Below, piece after piece: positions 52,581 through 60,629 of a stretch of DNA of 64,000 bases. The stretch lies in the NCBI GenBank assembly GCA_044375555.1, contig JBILML010000005.1, positions 1 to 64,000 on the forward strand. The letters are read 5' to 3'. Under the pieces are notes generated by a model. That model was not told where the DNA came from, ran no database searches, and saw only the letters and a program-made list of their open reading frames with translations. The first letter of the stretch is position 1; the number at the start of each line of letters is the position of its first letter. The position numbers and the translations under genes were made by a program. This stretch comes from UBA967 sp044375555. Its GTDB lineage: Bacteria; Verrucomicrobiota; Verrucomicrobiia; Chthoniobacterales; Terrimicrobiaceae.

Positions 52581-53306
52581 ATGCCAATCACTCGATCGAA
52601 AATTTTTGCCGCGCTGGCGATGCTAGCTCTCACCTCCTGCTCCTCGGTGAGTGTGGAAAAAATGCGTCACGCGATCCCTCCTCAGGAAGGGCCAAAAAAA
52701 TCGCCGGACGAGATTTTGGTTCGACCTTTCAAGGTCACCAACGAGGCACTCCGCGTGGACCGCGAGTCGAAGGAATTGGAGGAATTCAAAACGGAATTGT
52801 GCGATCGCTTGGCGCGGCAGACGGCCGAACGGTTGAAGAAACATGTGGCTCCCTCGCGGGTGGTGGCGGCGGGCGAGACTTTGCCTCGGGGAAATGTCTG
52901 GCTCGTCACCGGCGAGTTCCAGCGTGTGAACCAGGGAAGCCGCGCGCTTCGTAGCATTGTCGGCTTCGGCGCGGGCGGAACGAAGATGGATACGGTCGTT
53001 CGCATTTACGATCTCTCGCAAGGCGAGCCTCGCGAATTTCTGAATTTCGAAACCACCGGCGGATCAAATTTCACTCAGGGCGTTCTTGGAGTTCTGACAT
53101 TTCCTGTCGGCGGGCCGATGGCGTTTATGTCGCTCGCCAATGCGGTGGACGGCGTGCGAAGCGGCGTGACATTTGACACCAAACGCACGGCGCGCGAGAC
53201 GACGGCGGTGCTTTCCGAATATCTCCAAAAACGCCGCGCGTTGGTGGGCAAAAAACCGATCAAGCCGAAGCGGCTCGGCCAAATGCCGGAGATGCTACCC
53301 GAGTAA
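52581..53306 (+). CDS. DUF4410-like lipoprotein
   Basis: A 241-residue predicted lipoprotein. The signal sequence ends in ALTSC (Cys20), a fair lipobox. The mature part has VRPFKVTNEALRVD, NVWLVTGEFQRVNQGSRALRSIVGFGAGGTKMDT and EFLNFETTGGS, the pattern of DUF4410 proteins. The function is unknown. It is convergent with the HAD gene and overlaps it by 12 bases at the 3' ends. The start is the first ATG giving a signal peptide, preceded by GCAGGTG. Confidence 0.82.
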   Translation: MPITRSKIFAALAMLALTSCSSVSVEKMRHAIPPQEGPKKSPDEILVRPFKVTNEALRVDRESKELEEFKTELCDRLARQTAERLKKHVAPSRVVAAGETLPRGNVWLVTGEFQRVNQGSRALRSIVGFGAGGTKMDTVVRIYDLSQGEPREFLNFETTGGSNFTQGVLGVLTFPVGGPMAFMSLANAVDGVRSGVTFDTKRTARETTAVLSEYLQKRRALVGKKPIKPKRLGQMPEMLPE

Positions 53307-53981
53307 ACACTCGACGACGCGCTCGGTCTCGGAAAAATCCCGAAACAAAAAGTCCGGCGTGTGCTCGGCGAGTTCCTCGAGCGAGTAATGTCCGGTAGCG
53401 ATGGCGACCGTCTTGGCGCCGATCGCGCGGCCGCACTCGATGTCGCGCGGCGTGTCGCCAATCACATAAATTTTCTCGGGCGCAAACTCGATGCCGTGAC
53501 GGTCGAGCGCGCGAGCACGGGCAAATTTTCCAAGCTCGTTTCTCTCGTGGTGGTCATCGGCAAACGCGCCGAACTCGAAGTGGTGCCAGACGCCGTAGTG
53601 TGTGAGTTTGATTTCCGCGCCGCGCACGATATTCCCTGTGAGCAGGGCGAGAACCGCCTCCTCGCGCTTGGCGAGGACTTCGAGCAACTCGATCATGCCG
53701 GGAAGAACGCGGCCGTTGTGTTTCGGCATCCGGGTTTCCAAGTGGCCGAGATATTCGTCGAGCAACGCGGTGATGTTTTCCGGGCTCGGCGCGAGGCCGT
53801 TTTTTTCCAACATGGCGACGGCGATTTTCTTGTCGGTCGCGCCGGCCAGCAGGATTCCACCCAAATCCTCGTCGATTCCGAAGCGGGCCTTCATCGCATC
53901 GCGCAAAGCCCATTCGCCCGCGCCTCCCGAGGCGATCAGCGTGCCGTCGATGTCGAACAGCAGAAGTCGGCGGTCACTCAT
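53295..53981 (-). CDS. HAD-superfamily hydrolase
   Basis: A 228-residue haloacid-dehalogenase phosphatase. Motif I is LLLFDIDGTLIAS, motif II is in VLALLTGNI, and motif III/IV is IYVIGDTPRDIECGRAIGAKTVAIATG. The small helical cap domain resembles phosphoglycolate phosphatase (Gph) proteins, but the substrate is unknown. Its start overlaps the end of infC by 8 bases, so it is coupled to infC; an ATG three codons upstream is an alternative. Confidence 0.88.
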   Translation of the reverse strand: MSDRRLLLFDIDGTLIASGGAGEWALRDAMKARFGIDEDLGGILLAGATDKKIAVAMLEKNGLAPSPENITALLDEYLGHLETRMPKHNGRVLPGMIELLEVLAKREEAVLALLTGNIVRGAEIKLTHYGVWHHFEFGAFADDHHERNELGKFARARALDRHGIEFAPEKIYVIGDTPRDIECGRAIGAKTVAIATGHYSLEELAEHTPDFLFRDFSETERVVECLLG

Positions 53982-54582
53982 CCCCAGCATCCTCGTCGTC
54001 CCCGTGGTCGTGATCGACCGGCTCGGGTTCGAGGATTTCGCCGTGTTTCGAGAATTTGCGGTGGCGCTTGTTGGCTGGGAGCGGGCTGAGCGTCATGCCG
54101 ATCGCGCGGCCGACGAGCTTAGGATCCATGTCCACATGCGCCATGCCGGAGAGGTCGGTGCGAACCCGCTGGACGACATCCATGCCGAGTTCCTTGTGCG
54201 CCATTTCGCGGCCGCGGAACTGGAGTTGGATTTTCACCTTGTTCCCCTTGTCGAGGAAATCCTCGGCGTGCCGGATTTTTGTCAGGTAGTCGTGCTCGTC
54301 GATATTCACGCGGAATTTGACTTCCTTCACCTTGCTGACGGCGTGTTTTTTGTCTTTCTCCTGCTTCGAAAGGTCGTAGCGGAATTTGCCGAAGTCCACG
54401 ATGCGGCAGACAGGTGGTTGGGCGTTTGGAGCGATCTCCACGAGGTCGAGCCCCAGACTGCGTGCTCGGCGAATGGCTTCGTCGAGGCGCAGGACGCCGA
54501 GTTGTTCATTGGTCGAGGCAAGAATCACGCGCACTTCGCGGGCGCGAATCCGCTCATTGATGCGAATATCCCGAATATTAAT
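53974..54582 (-). CDS. infC: Translation initiation factor IF-3
   Basis: IF-3 keeps ribosomal subunits apart and checks the start codon. The 202-residue protein contains INERIRAREVRVILAS, LGLDLVEIAPNAQPPVCRIVDFGKF and VKIQLQFRGREMAHKELG. No ATG exists upstream of the conserved start; the frame begins at ATT (54582) preceded by AAAGGGG with seven bases between, so translation most likely starts at ATT, as known for infC in other bacteria, where it allows autoregulation. A GTG at 54534 would remove the conserved first 16 residues. The C-terminal tail is rich in Asp and His. Confidence 0.94.
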   Translation of the reverse strand: MNIRDIRINERIRAREVRVILASTNEQLGVLRLDEAIRRARSLGLDLVEIAPNAQPPVCRIVDFGKFRYDLSKQEKDKKHAVSKVKEVKFRVNIDEHDYLTKIRHAEDFLDKGNKVKIQLQFRGREMAHKELGMDVVQRVRTDLSGMAHVDMDPKLVGRAIGMTLSPLPANKRHRKFSKHGEILEPEPVDHDHGDDEDAGDE

Positions 54583-54819
54583 AGCTGGTCCCCTTTGGCT
54601 GGATGGTGAAAACGGAGCACCTTGGAATCAAGGCGTCCCGAAGATGGATGAGTGCGCGCGGTGTGCGCGTGAAAAAGTAACTCAAGCGCCGCATGCCGAC
54701 GATTTGGAAATCTGTGTGAAGCAAAAACCTTTGCGGTCCATCATTTGAAGCGGACTAATGACAGCAATTGCCAAAGCACTGCAAGGGGTTTTTTTGGAAA
54801 AAATACAAACACCGGCGTG
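54583..54819. other. Spacer between infC and the PHP-glycosyltransferase gene
   Basis: This spacer upstream of infC on the minus strand should hold the infC promoter and leader. A 34-codon plus-strand frame (54644-54748) with a CARC motif is visible but has no support. No thrS gene precedes infC, and no other feature is recognised. Confidence 0.4.
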
Positions 54820-57231
54820 TCACTCGGGCGAGTAGTTCCAGAATTTCTCAAACGCCTCGGACCAGTCGCGGTCCTCGACACGGCGCCTGCCGGCCTCACC
54901 CATCGAGGCGCGCAGGGCGGGGTTGTCGGCGAGTTGGCGGATCGCATTGGCGAGGTCTGCGACGTCGTTGGCCTTGGTGACGAATCCATCCTGTCCGTTC
55001 GTCACGAGATCGCGCGGGCCGCCGACATCCGAGACGATCACGGGAATCCCGCTGGCCTGCGCTTCGAGGATCACATTGCCGAAAGTGTCGGTCGTGCTCG
55101 GGAACGCGAAGAGGTCGGCTGAGGCGTAGGCCTTCGCCAAATCCTCCCCGCCGAGATAGCCGGTGAAAATCGCGTCGCCGAGGAGTCGCTTCAACTCGGG
55201 CATATAAGGACCATCGCCGACGATGATCGGCCGCACCGGCGTGCGCCATTCGGCAAGTCGCCGCGTCGCGGACACGATCAGGTCGAGGTTTTTCTCCTTC
55301 GAAACTCGGCCGACGAAAAGCATTCCGACCTCGCCCTCGCGCAGGCCCCGCGCGGTCCAAAAGCCTTGGTCGCGCTTGGTCGGATGGAACAACTTGGAGT
55401 CGAGTCCGCGCGGCAGGATGCGGAGTCGTTCGCTCGGGATGCCGCGCTCGATCCAGCATTTGCGGTAGTCCTCGGAATTCACATAGACGATGTCGAGCTG
55501 GCTGTAGAACCAGTGCATGTAATTCCAGGTGAGCGTCTCCATAAACGAGTCGTCCGTGAGGATGCGAACATATTGCGGGAAGTCGGTGTGGTAGATGCCG
55601 ACGGCGGGCAGGCCGAGCGACTTCGCGGCGGCGAGCGCGCACAGCCCGATCGGGCCTGGCGTGCTGATGATCAACTCGGAAATTTTCTCACGCTCGAGCC
55701 AATCGAAAATCTGGAGCACCGGCGGAAAACTCAGTCGCTGGAGTTCGTATTCGGGCAACTCGAACTCGCCGATGGGCGCGAAGTTTTTCAAGGGAACCCC
55801 GTGGTCGGCGACTTCGGAGCGGCAGGTGACAATCGTGAGATCGCGCCCGGCATCGACTCCGGCGGCGGTCATTTTGCGGATCGTCGTGGCGACGCCATTC
55901 ACATCCTCCAGCGTGTCGGTGAACCACGCGCGCCGTTTGTTTTTTAGAAAATCCGGAATGCCTCCTGAAAGGTCCCGGGCATTGGATCGAAGCCAGTCGC
56001 GCTTCGGCAGGCGGAAGGCGTGGATGTAGGGGCTGAGCAGCGCGGCGATCGGCGCGAGCGGGATAATCGTCTGGATGCTCTCGAGGAATTTTCCTTTCGA
56101 GATTTGCTGGATGAAATCCGTGACGAACCGGTAGCCGAGGCGGTTGGCGATGAGGTTCGCCATCAAAAACGCGCGGCGCTCGGCCTCCTCCACTCCGGCG
56201 GTTTCGCGGGCCAGCGCGGCTTTGAGTTCGGGTTGGTTCAGCGAGTCGGAGAGCTGCTTCCAGAGCGAGCGGTTGCCGGATTTCGCGATCTCAAAAATTT
56301 TCCCGGTGAGGATGCCTTGGGTGACGAATCCGAATTTGTCGATGAGCGAAAACTCGGTCGGGTCGCGGCCCTCCATAAATCGGGAGGTGATTTTTTCCAG
56401 CAGTGCGGCAGTCGGGTCGCCGGGTTTCAGCGGCAGGCGGGCCTTGGCGTATTCGAAGGCGGTGCTGTAGGTGCCGTGCGCCATCGCGAGGGGAGTTCCC
56501 GCCCGTCCGGCGGCTACGCAACGGCCTTCGCGGATGTTTTGCAAAAAGTCCTCAGCCGTCGCGCAGGCTGCGGTTTCAGTGAACGCCCCCGCAGGATGAG
56601 TCCCGCCGTGGTCGTCGGAACCGCCGGTGAAAACCTTGCGCCACGGTTCGGCGTGCGTCGGCTCGAGGCCGGTGCGGGCATTGAAAATCTCGATGTGGCG
56701 CGGTGTGAGGTTGCCGAGGAGCGATTGCGCTGAGGCGCTTGCCAACTCGCCGTAGCGGCCGTTGATGCCTTCGAAATGACGGAACATCAGTGCGAGTTTT
56801 TGCAGATGCAGCGGGCCGAGTTTGCCGTTCAGGCTGTGAAAGGGATGGGCGACGGCGTGGGCGAGGTTTTGGGCGAAGAGGTAGGCTTGCAGGTCGTAAA
56901 TGCTTTCGCGGGCCTTCTCGATCTCGCGGTGTTGAGCCTCGTTGAGGCCCCATACGAGCACATGGATGCGGCAGTCATCCTCGGGAAAAACCGTGGCGAC
57001 CTCCTCGCCGAGGATCACATCCGGCATATGGGCGATCTCGAGGCACCCCTCGATCGTGTTTTGATCGGTGAGCGTGACGAACCGCATGCCCGCCGCGCGC
57101 AACATTCCGTAAAGTTCTAGCGGATCCGAGGCGCTCGCCGGAAAATCCAATCGCCGCAAAACCCAGTCCGCCGCGCGCGTGCTGTGGCGCGAGTGGATGT
57201 GCAGGTCGGTTCGTGTTGTCGGGCGGTTCAT
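54820..57231 (-). CDS. PHP-domain / GT4 glycosyltransferase fusion
   Basis: An 803-residue two-domain protein. The N-terminal part (about 1-250) is a PHP metal-dependent phosphoesterase domain with TDLHIHSRHS, GEEVATVFPED, and GGSDDHGGTHP as metal-binding marks. A middle helical region (about 250-400) follows. The C-terminal part (about 420-800) is a GT-B fold glycosyltransferase of family 4, with VYHTDFPQYVRIL-like donor-side sequence, LFVGRVSKEKNLD and FAFPSTTDTFGNVILEAQASG. It resembles the SQD2/MgtA type. The substrates are unknown. It overlaps the deacetylase gene by four bases (ATGA). Confidence 0.9.
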   Translation of the reverse strand: MNRPTTRTDLHIHSRHSTRAADWVLRRLDFPASASDPLELYGMLRAAGMRFVTLTDQNTIEGCLEIAHMPDVILGEEVATVFPEDDCRIHVLVWGLNEAQHREIEKARESIYDLQAYLFAQNLAHAVAHPFHSLNGKLGPLHLQKLALMFRHFEGINGRYGELASASAQSLLGNLTPRHIEIFNARTGLEPTHAEPWRKVFTGGSDDHGGTHPAGAFTETAACATAEDFLQNIREGRCVAAGRAGTPLAMAHGTYSTAFEYAKARLPLKPGDPTAALLEKITSRFMEGRDPTEFSLIDKFGFVTQGILTGKIFEIAKSGNRSLWKQLSDSLNQPELKAALARETAGVEEAERRAFLMANLIANRLGYRFVTDFIQQISKGKFLESIQTIIPLAPIAALLSPYIHAFRLPKRDWLRSNARDLSGGIPDFLKNKRRAWFTDTLEDVNGVATTIRKMTAAGVDAGRDLTIVTCRSEVADHGVPLKNFAPIGEFELPEYELQRLSFPPVLQIFDWLEREKISELIISTPGPIGLCALAAAKSLGLPAVGIYHTDFPQYVRILTDDSFMETLTWNYMHWFYSQLDIVYVNSEDYRKCWIERGIPSERLRILPRGLDSKLFHPTKRDQGFWTARGLREGEVGMLFVGRVSKEKNLDLIVSATRRLAEWRTPVRPIIVGDGPYMPELKRLLGDAIFTGYLGGEDLAKAYASADLFAFPSTTDTFGNVILEAQASGIPVIVSDVGGPRDLVTNGQDGFVTKANDVADLANAIRQLADNPALRASMGEAGRRRVEDRDWSEAFEKFWNYSPE

Positions 57232-57992
57232 CGGAGGCTCCTCTGCCGGAGCAGCCATTGCTGATAGGTCATCGCCTCGCGGTCGGCAAGCGCCGCACGG
57301 GTGAGGGCCAAAATCTGACGCCGGATTGCGCGATAGTCCCAATCCGGCGGATGGATGCCGATGCGGAGAAGGGGGGAGGATTTGGTCGCGAGGAACAAAG
57401 TGCGGTTCCAAGCCAAGCTACAAACCCGCCTCCAACGCGCCCGCACGCTCCACACCAAACTCCGCGAGAGGTGCGTCGTTCCTCTTTTAAAATCCACCAC
57501 CGTCGCGATCCGCGTGGTGTAGTCGAATCCCGCCTCGCGCACGGCCGCTTCCGCCTCGCTCCCGAGAAGCCACGCGGGCGCGATAAAGCCAGTCGGCGCG
57601 ATGTCCGTCGCAGCGAACTCGGCGAGCCCATCCCTCAAAAGCCTAGCCGCCGCCTCGCGCTCCAGATCAAAAAACTCGCCCTCCCCGGCGGTGTAGCTCT
57701 GGGTCACCAGTTTTTTTACCAAGTCGTCGCCCGGCTTTTGTCCGCGCAGGTGGTAATACCCGTGAAGCACCGCCTCGTGCCCCTCCGCGAGCCGCGCTTT
57801 CAGCCAGTCGAGAAACTCCGCGTCCGCCGAAATCCTCCCGCGCCGGTGGTGGTCGGGGATCACGAGCAGTGAGGTTTTGGCACAACCCAGCCCCATCAAA
57901 TTCTCGAGAATCCGGTCCGTTTGCCGACGGGTCGATGGACTCACATCGTGGATGGAGGCGACCAGAGCGCGATCAGCGGGAGTTTTTTGCAT
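57228..57992 (-). CDS. DUF2334-type polysaccharide deacetylase-like protein
   Basis: A protein of about 254 residues with the NodB-like fold of DUF2334. The metal-binding and catalytic marks are VASIHDVSP near the start, EAVLHGYYHLRG and GFIAPAWLLGS, and IGIHPPDWDY near the end. It is predicted to remove acetyl groups from a sugar polymer or glycolipid. It is coupled to the PHP-glycosyltransferase (ATGA), suggesting one glycoconjugate pathway. The start is uncertain: an upstream ATG (58007) adds five residues. It is divergent from ftsH with about 35 bases between. Confidence 0.82.
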   Translation of the reverse strand: MQKTPADRALVASIHDVSPSTRRQTDRILENLMGLGCAKTSLLVIPDHHRRGRISADAEFLDWLKARLAEGHEAVLHGYYHLRGQKPGDDLVKKLVTQSYTAGEGEFFDLEREAAARLLRDGLAEFAATDIAPTGFIAPAWLLGSEAEAAVREAGFDYTTRIATVVDFKRGTTHLSRSLVWSVRARWRRVCSLAWNRTLFLATKSSPLLRIGIHPPDWDYRAIRRQILALTRAALADREAMTYQQWLLRQRSLR

Positions 57993-58027
57993 TTGCCAAG
58001 AGGGCATCTTGCGCGAAAGTTGCGCGA

Positions 58028-60076
58028 ATGTCAGACGAAAACCCGAAGCCACCCAACGATAACCGCCAGCGCCAAGGAGGCGGTCAGGACCCTCAACTCA
58101 ACTGGCGTGGCCTCGTTCTCTTCGCCATCGCCTTCGCCCTCATTGGCGGCGCGTTTCTTTTCCGAGGAAACAATTTCGCCCAGATTCAGCAAATCCAATA
58201 CCCGCGTTTCATCGATCTCGTGAAGCAGGGCAAAATCGTGGTCTCCGCCGACGCCCCGCTCCAGCTCGTGGTCGAGGAGGGTCGCAATACCCAGTATTTC
58301 GAGGGCAAGGTGAAGCTCCCATCGCCCGCCACCGGCGAGGAAGTGCCGATGCAATTCCGCACTCCGATCTTCACGCAGTTCAACGGCTCCGAGATCGAAA
58401 AAGTCCTCGGCGACGCGGGCATCACTCCGGCCATCACGCCGAAGACCGACCTCCTCGCTTCGGCCATCGTGAGTTTCCTGCCGATCGTTTTGTTTTTGGT
58501 CATCCTCTATTTCTTCTTTCGCTCGCAGATCAAAATGGCGGGCAAGGGCGCGTTCAACTTCGGCAAGTCGAAAGCCCGCATGCTCTCGAAGGATAAAAAC
58601 CGCATCACCTTCAAGGATGTTGCCGGCGTCGAGGAGGCGAAGGACGAGGTGCAGGAACTCGTCGAATTCCTTAAAGATCCCAAAAAATTCCAAAAACTCG
58701 GTGGCCGCATTCCGAAGGGCATCCTCATGGTCGGCTCCCCGGGAACCGGAAAAACCCTCCTCGCCCGCGCCATCGCCGGTGAGGCCGATGTGCCGTTCTT
58801 CTCGATCAGCGGTTCGGACTTCGTGGAAATGTTCGTCGGCGTCGGCGCCTCGCGCGTCCGCGACATGTTCGAGCAGGGCAAAAAATCCGCGCCTTGCCTC
58901 ATGTTCATCGATGAAATCGACGCCGTCGGCCGTCACCGTGGGCACGGCATGGGGGGTGGACACGACGAGCGCGAGCAGACGCTCAACCAACTCCTCGTCG
59001 AGATGGACGGCTTCGACACACAAGAAGGCGTGATCATTATCGCCGCCACGAACCGCCCCGATGTCCTCGACCCCGCGCTCCTGCGCCCCGGCCGCTTCGA
59101 CCGTCAGGTCACCGTTTCTCTCCCCGATGTCAAAGGCCGCGAGGAAATCCTCAAAGTCCACGCGAAAAAAGTGAAGGTCGCCGAAGGCGTCGATCTCGGC
59201 GTCCTCGCTCGCGGCACGCCTGGTTACTCCGGTGCGGAACTCGCCAATGTCCTCAACGAAGCCGCTCTCCTAGCCGCCCGCAAAAATCTCAAAGGCGTCG
59301 GCATGCGCGAACTCGAAGAAGCCCGCGACAAGGTCCGCTGGGGCAAGGAACGCCGCTCGATGGCCATGAGCGAACGCGAAAAAACCTCCACCGCCTGGCA
59401 CGAGGCCGGCCACGCGATCCTCAATGTCCTCCTCGAGCACACCAGCCCGCTCCATAAGGTCACCATCATCCCGCGCGGCCCCTACCTCGGCGCTACGATG
59501 TATCTCCCCGAGGGCGACAAATATTCCACGCAGCAAAAAGAAGCCCTCGACCTCCTCGCCGTCACGATGGGCGGCCGCATCGCCGAGGAAATGTTCACCA
59601 ACGACATCTCGAACGGCGCCGCCGGCGATATCCGCCAGGCCACCAGCCTTGCCCGCAAGATGGTTTGCGAATGGGGCATGAGCTCGCTCGGCATGATCAG
59701 CTTCGCCGAAGGCGGCGAGCATGTCTTCCTCGCCCGCGACCTCTCCCGTCCCCGCGAATACAGCGAAGCCACCGCCCAGCAGATCGACGCCGAGGTTAAA
59801 CGCATCATCGACGAAGCCTATGCCCGCGCCCAGCGGAAGCTCGATGAGAGGCGCGCTGCTGTCGAAGTTCTCGCCAAAGCCCTGCTCGAATACGAAACGC
59901 TCGACGCCTCGCATGTGAAGGAAATCCTCGAGCACGGCGAAATCAAAAACCCACCGATCGTGGAAGCCGCCCCACCGCCACTTCCTCCCCCGCCAACCGA
60001 CTCCGCCCACCAACCGCCCGAATCCATTAAACCCGAATTCCCCGCCGGCGGCCTGCCCTCGCCTGCCCCGGCGTAG
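58028..60076 (+). CDS. ftsH: ATP-dependent zinc metalloprotease FtsH
   Basis: FtsH is a membrane-anchored AAA protease that degrades misfolded membrane and short-lived regulatory proteins. The 682-residue protein has two membrane helices (about 27-46 and 148-165) around a periplasmic domain, the Walker A GSPGTGKT, Walker B CLMFIDEID, the second region of homology LDPALLRPGRFDRQ and the zinc site HEAGH (about 457-461). The C-terminal tail (about 640-682) is proline-rich. It is divergent from the deacetylase; a toxin-antitoxin pair follows 28 bases downstream. Confidence 0.97.
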   Translation: MSDENPKPPNDNRQRQGGGQDPQLNWRGLVLFAIAFALIGGAFLFRGNNFAQIQQIQYPRFIDLVKQGKIVVSADAPLQLVVEEGRNTQYFEGKVKLPSPATGEEVPMQFRTPIFTQFNGSEIEKVLGDAGITPAITPKTDLLASAIVSFLPIVLFLVILYFFFRSQIKMAGKGAFNFGKSKARMLSKDKNRITFKDVAGVEEAKDEVQELVEFLKDPKKFQKLGGRIPKGILMVGSPGTGKTLLARAIAGEADVPFFSISGSDFVEMFVGVGASRVRDMFEQGKKSAPCLMFIDEIDAVGRHRGHGMGGGHDEREQTLNQLLVEMDGFDTQEGVIIIAATNRPDVLDPALLRPGRFDRQVTVSLPDVKGREEILKVHAKKVKVAEGVDLGVLARGTPGYSGAELANVLNEAALLAARKNLKGVGMRELEEARDKVRWGKERRSMAMSEREKTSTAWHEAGHAILNVLLEHTSPLHKVTIIPRGPYLGATMYLPEGDKYSTQQKEALDLLAVTMGGRIAEEMFTNDISNGAAGDIRQATSLARKMVCEWGMSSLGMISFAEGGEHVFLARDLSRPREYSEATAQQIDAEVKRIIDEAYARAQRKLDERRAAVEVLAKALLEYETLDASHVKEILEHGEIKNPPIVEAAPPPLPPPPTDSAHQPPESIKPEFPAGGLPSPAPA

Positions 60077-60104
60077 ACCTTTCTTGAGAGGCTAAATTTT
60101 TCTC

Positions 60105-60335
60105 ATGTCCACCCAACAGCTCACAAGCGAAGCGATGGCGCTACCGATTTCCGAACGAGTGTCCCTCGCCCAAGCTCTCTGGCAAAGCATCGATCCGGGT
60201 CTTGCGGCGGTAAAGGATCGCGAGGCTGTTGCAGAGGCCATTCGGCGTGACGAGGAACTTTCGTCTGGCGTGGTGCAGGGCCGCACTCACGAAGAGGTGA
60301 TGCTGGCTGCTCGGCGCGCTGTCGGATGCGCCTGA
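60105..60335 (+). CDS. Addiction-module antitoxin (TIGR02574-like)
   Basis: A 76-residue protein with the pattern LPISERVSLAQALWQSIDP and a C-terminal acidic/basic tail, typical of the 'addiction module component' antitoxins that pair with RelE/ParE toxins. It overlaps the toxin gene by 10 bases. It lies close behind ftsH and may share its transcript. Confidence 0.82.
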   Translation: MSTQQLTSEAMALPISERVSLAQALWQSIDPGLAAVKDREAVAEAIRRDEELSSGVVQGRTHEEVMLAARRAVGCA

Positions 60336-60622
60336 TTTATCACCCCGATGCCGAAGCGGAACTGATCCAGTCTGCTCGGTTTTACGAGCAGCGGGTCCCC
60401 TCACTTGGCGGACAGTTTCTCGATGCGACGGAGTTCGCCGTAGGCGCGATTCTGGATGCTCCGGAGCGTTGTAGTTTTATCGAGGCTGGAGTGCGGCGAT
60501 ATCTGATGCCGCGTTTCCCTTTTGCGGTGTATTATCGCGTCTGGCCGGATCACCTTCGCATTCTAGCGTTCAAGCATCACAGCCGCGATCCGGACTATTG
60601 GCGATATCGGCTTTCGGATTAG
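60326..60622 (+). CDS. RelE/ParE family toxin
   Basis: A 98-residue toxin of the RelE/ParE superfamily. The marks are YHPDAEAELIQSARFYEQR, GAILDAPERC, the strand VRRYLMPRFPFAVYYRV and ILAFKHHSRDPDYWR. ParE members act on gyrase and RelE members on ribosomal mRNA; which applies here cannot be seen. It overlaps the antitoxin gene and is convergent with glmS, 7 bases apart. Confidence 0.85.
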   Translation: MRLIYHPDAEAELIQSARFYEQRVPSLGGQFLDATEFAVGAILDAPERCSFIEAGVRRYLMPRFPFAVYYRVWPDHLRILAFKHHSRDPDYWRYRLSD

Positions 60623-60629
60623 GTCGCAA

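Noticed and set aside
54644..54748. 34-codon plus-strand frame with a CARC motif
   Set aside because: Too short and isolated; it lies in the leader region of infC on the other strand.
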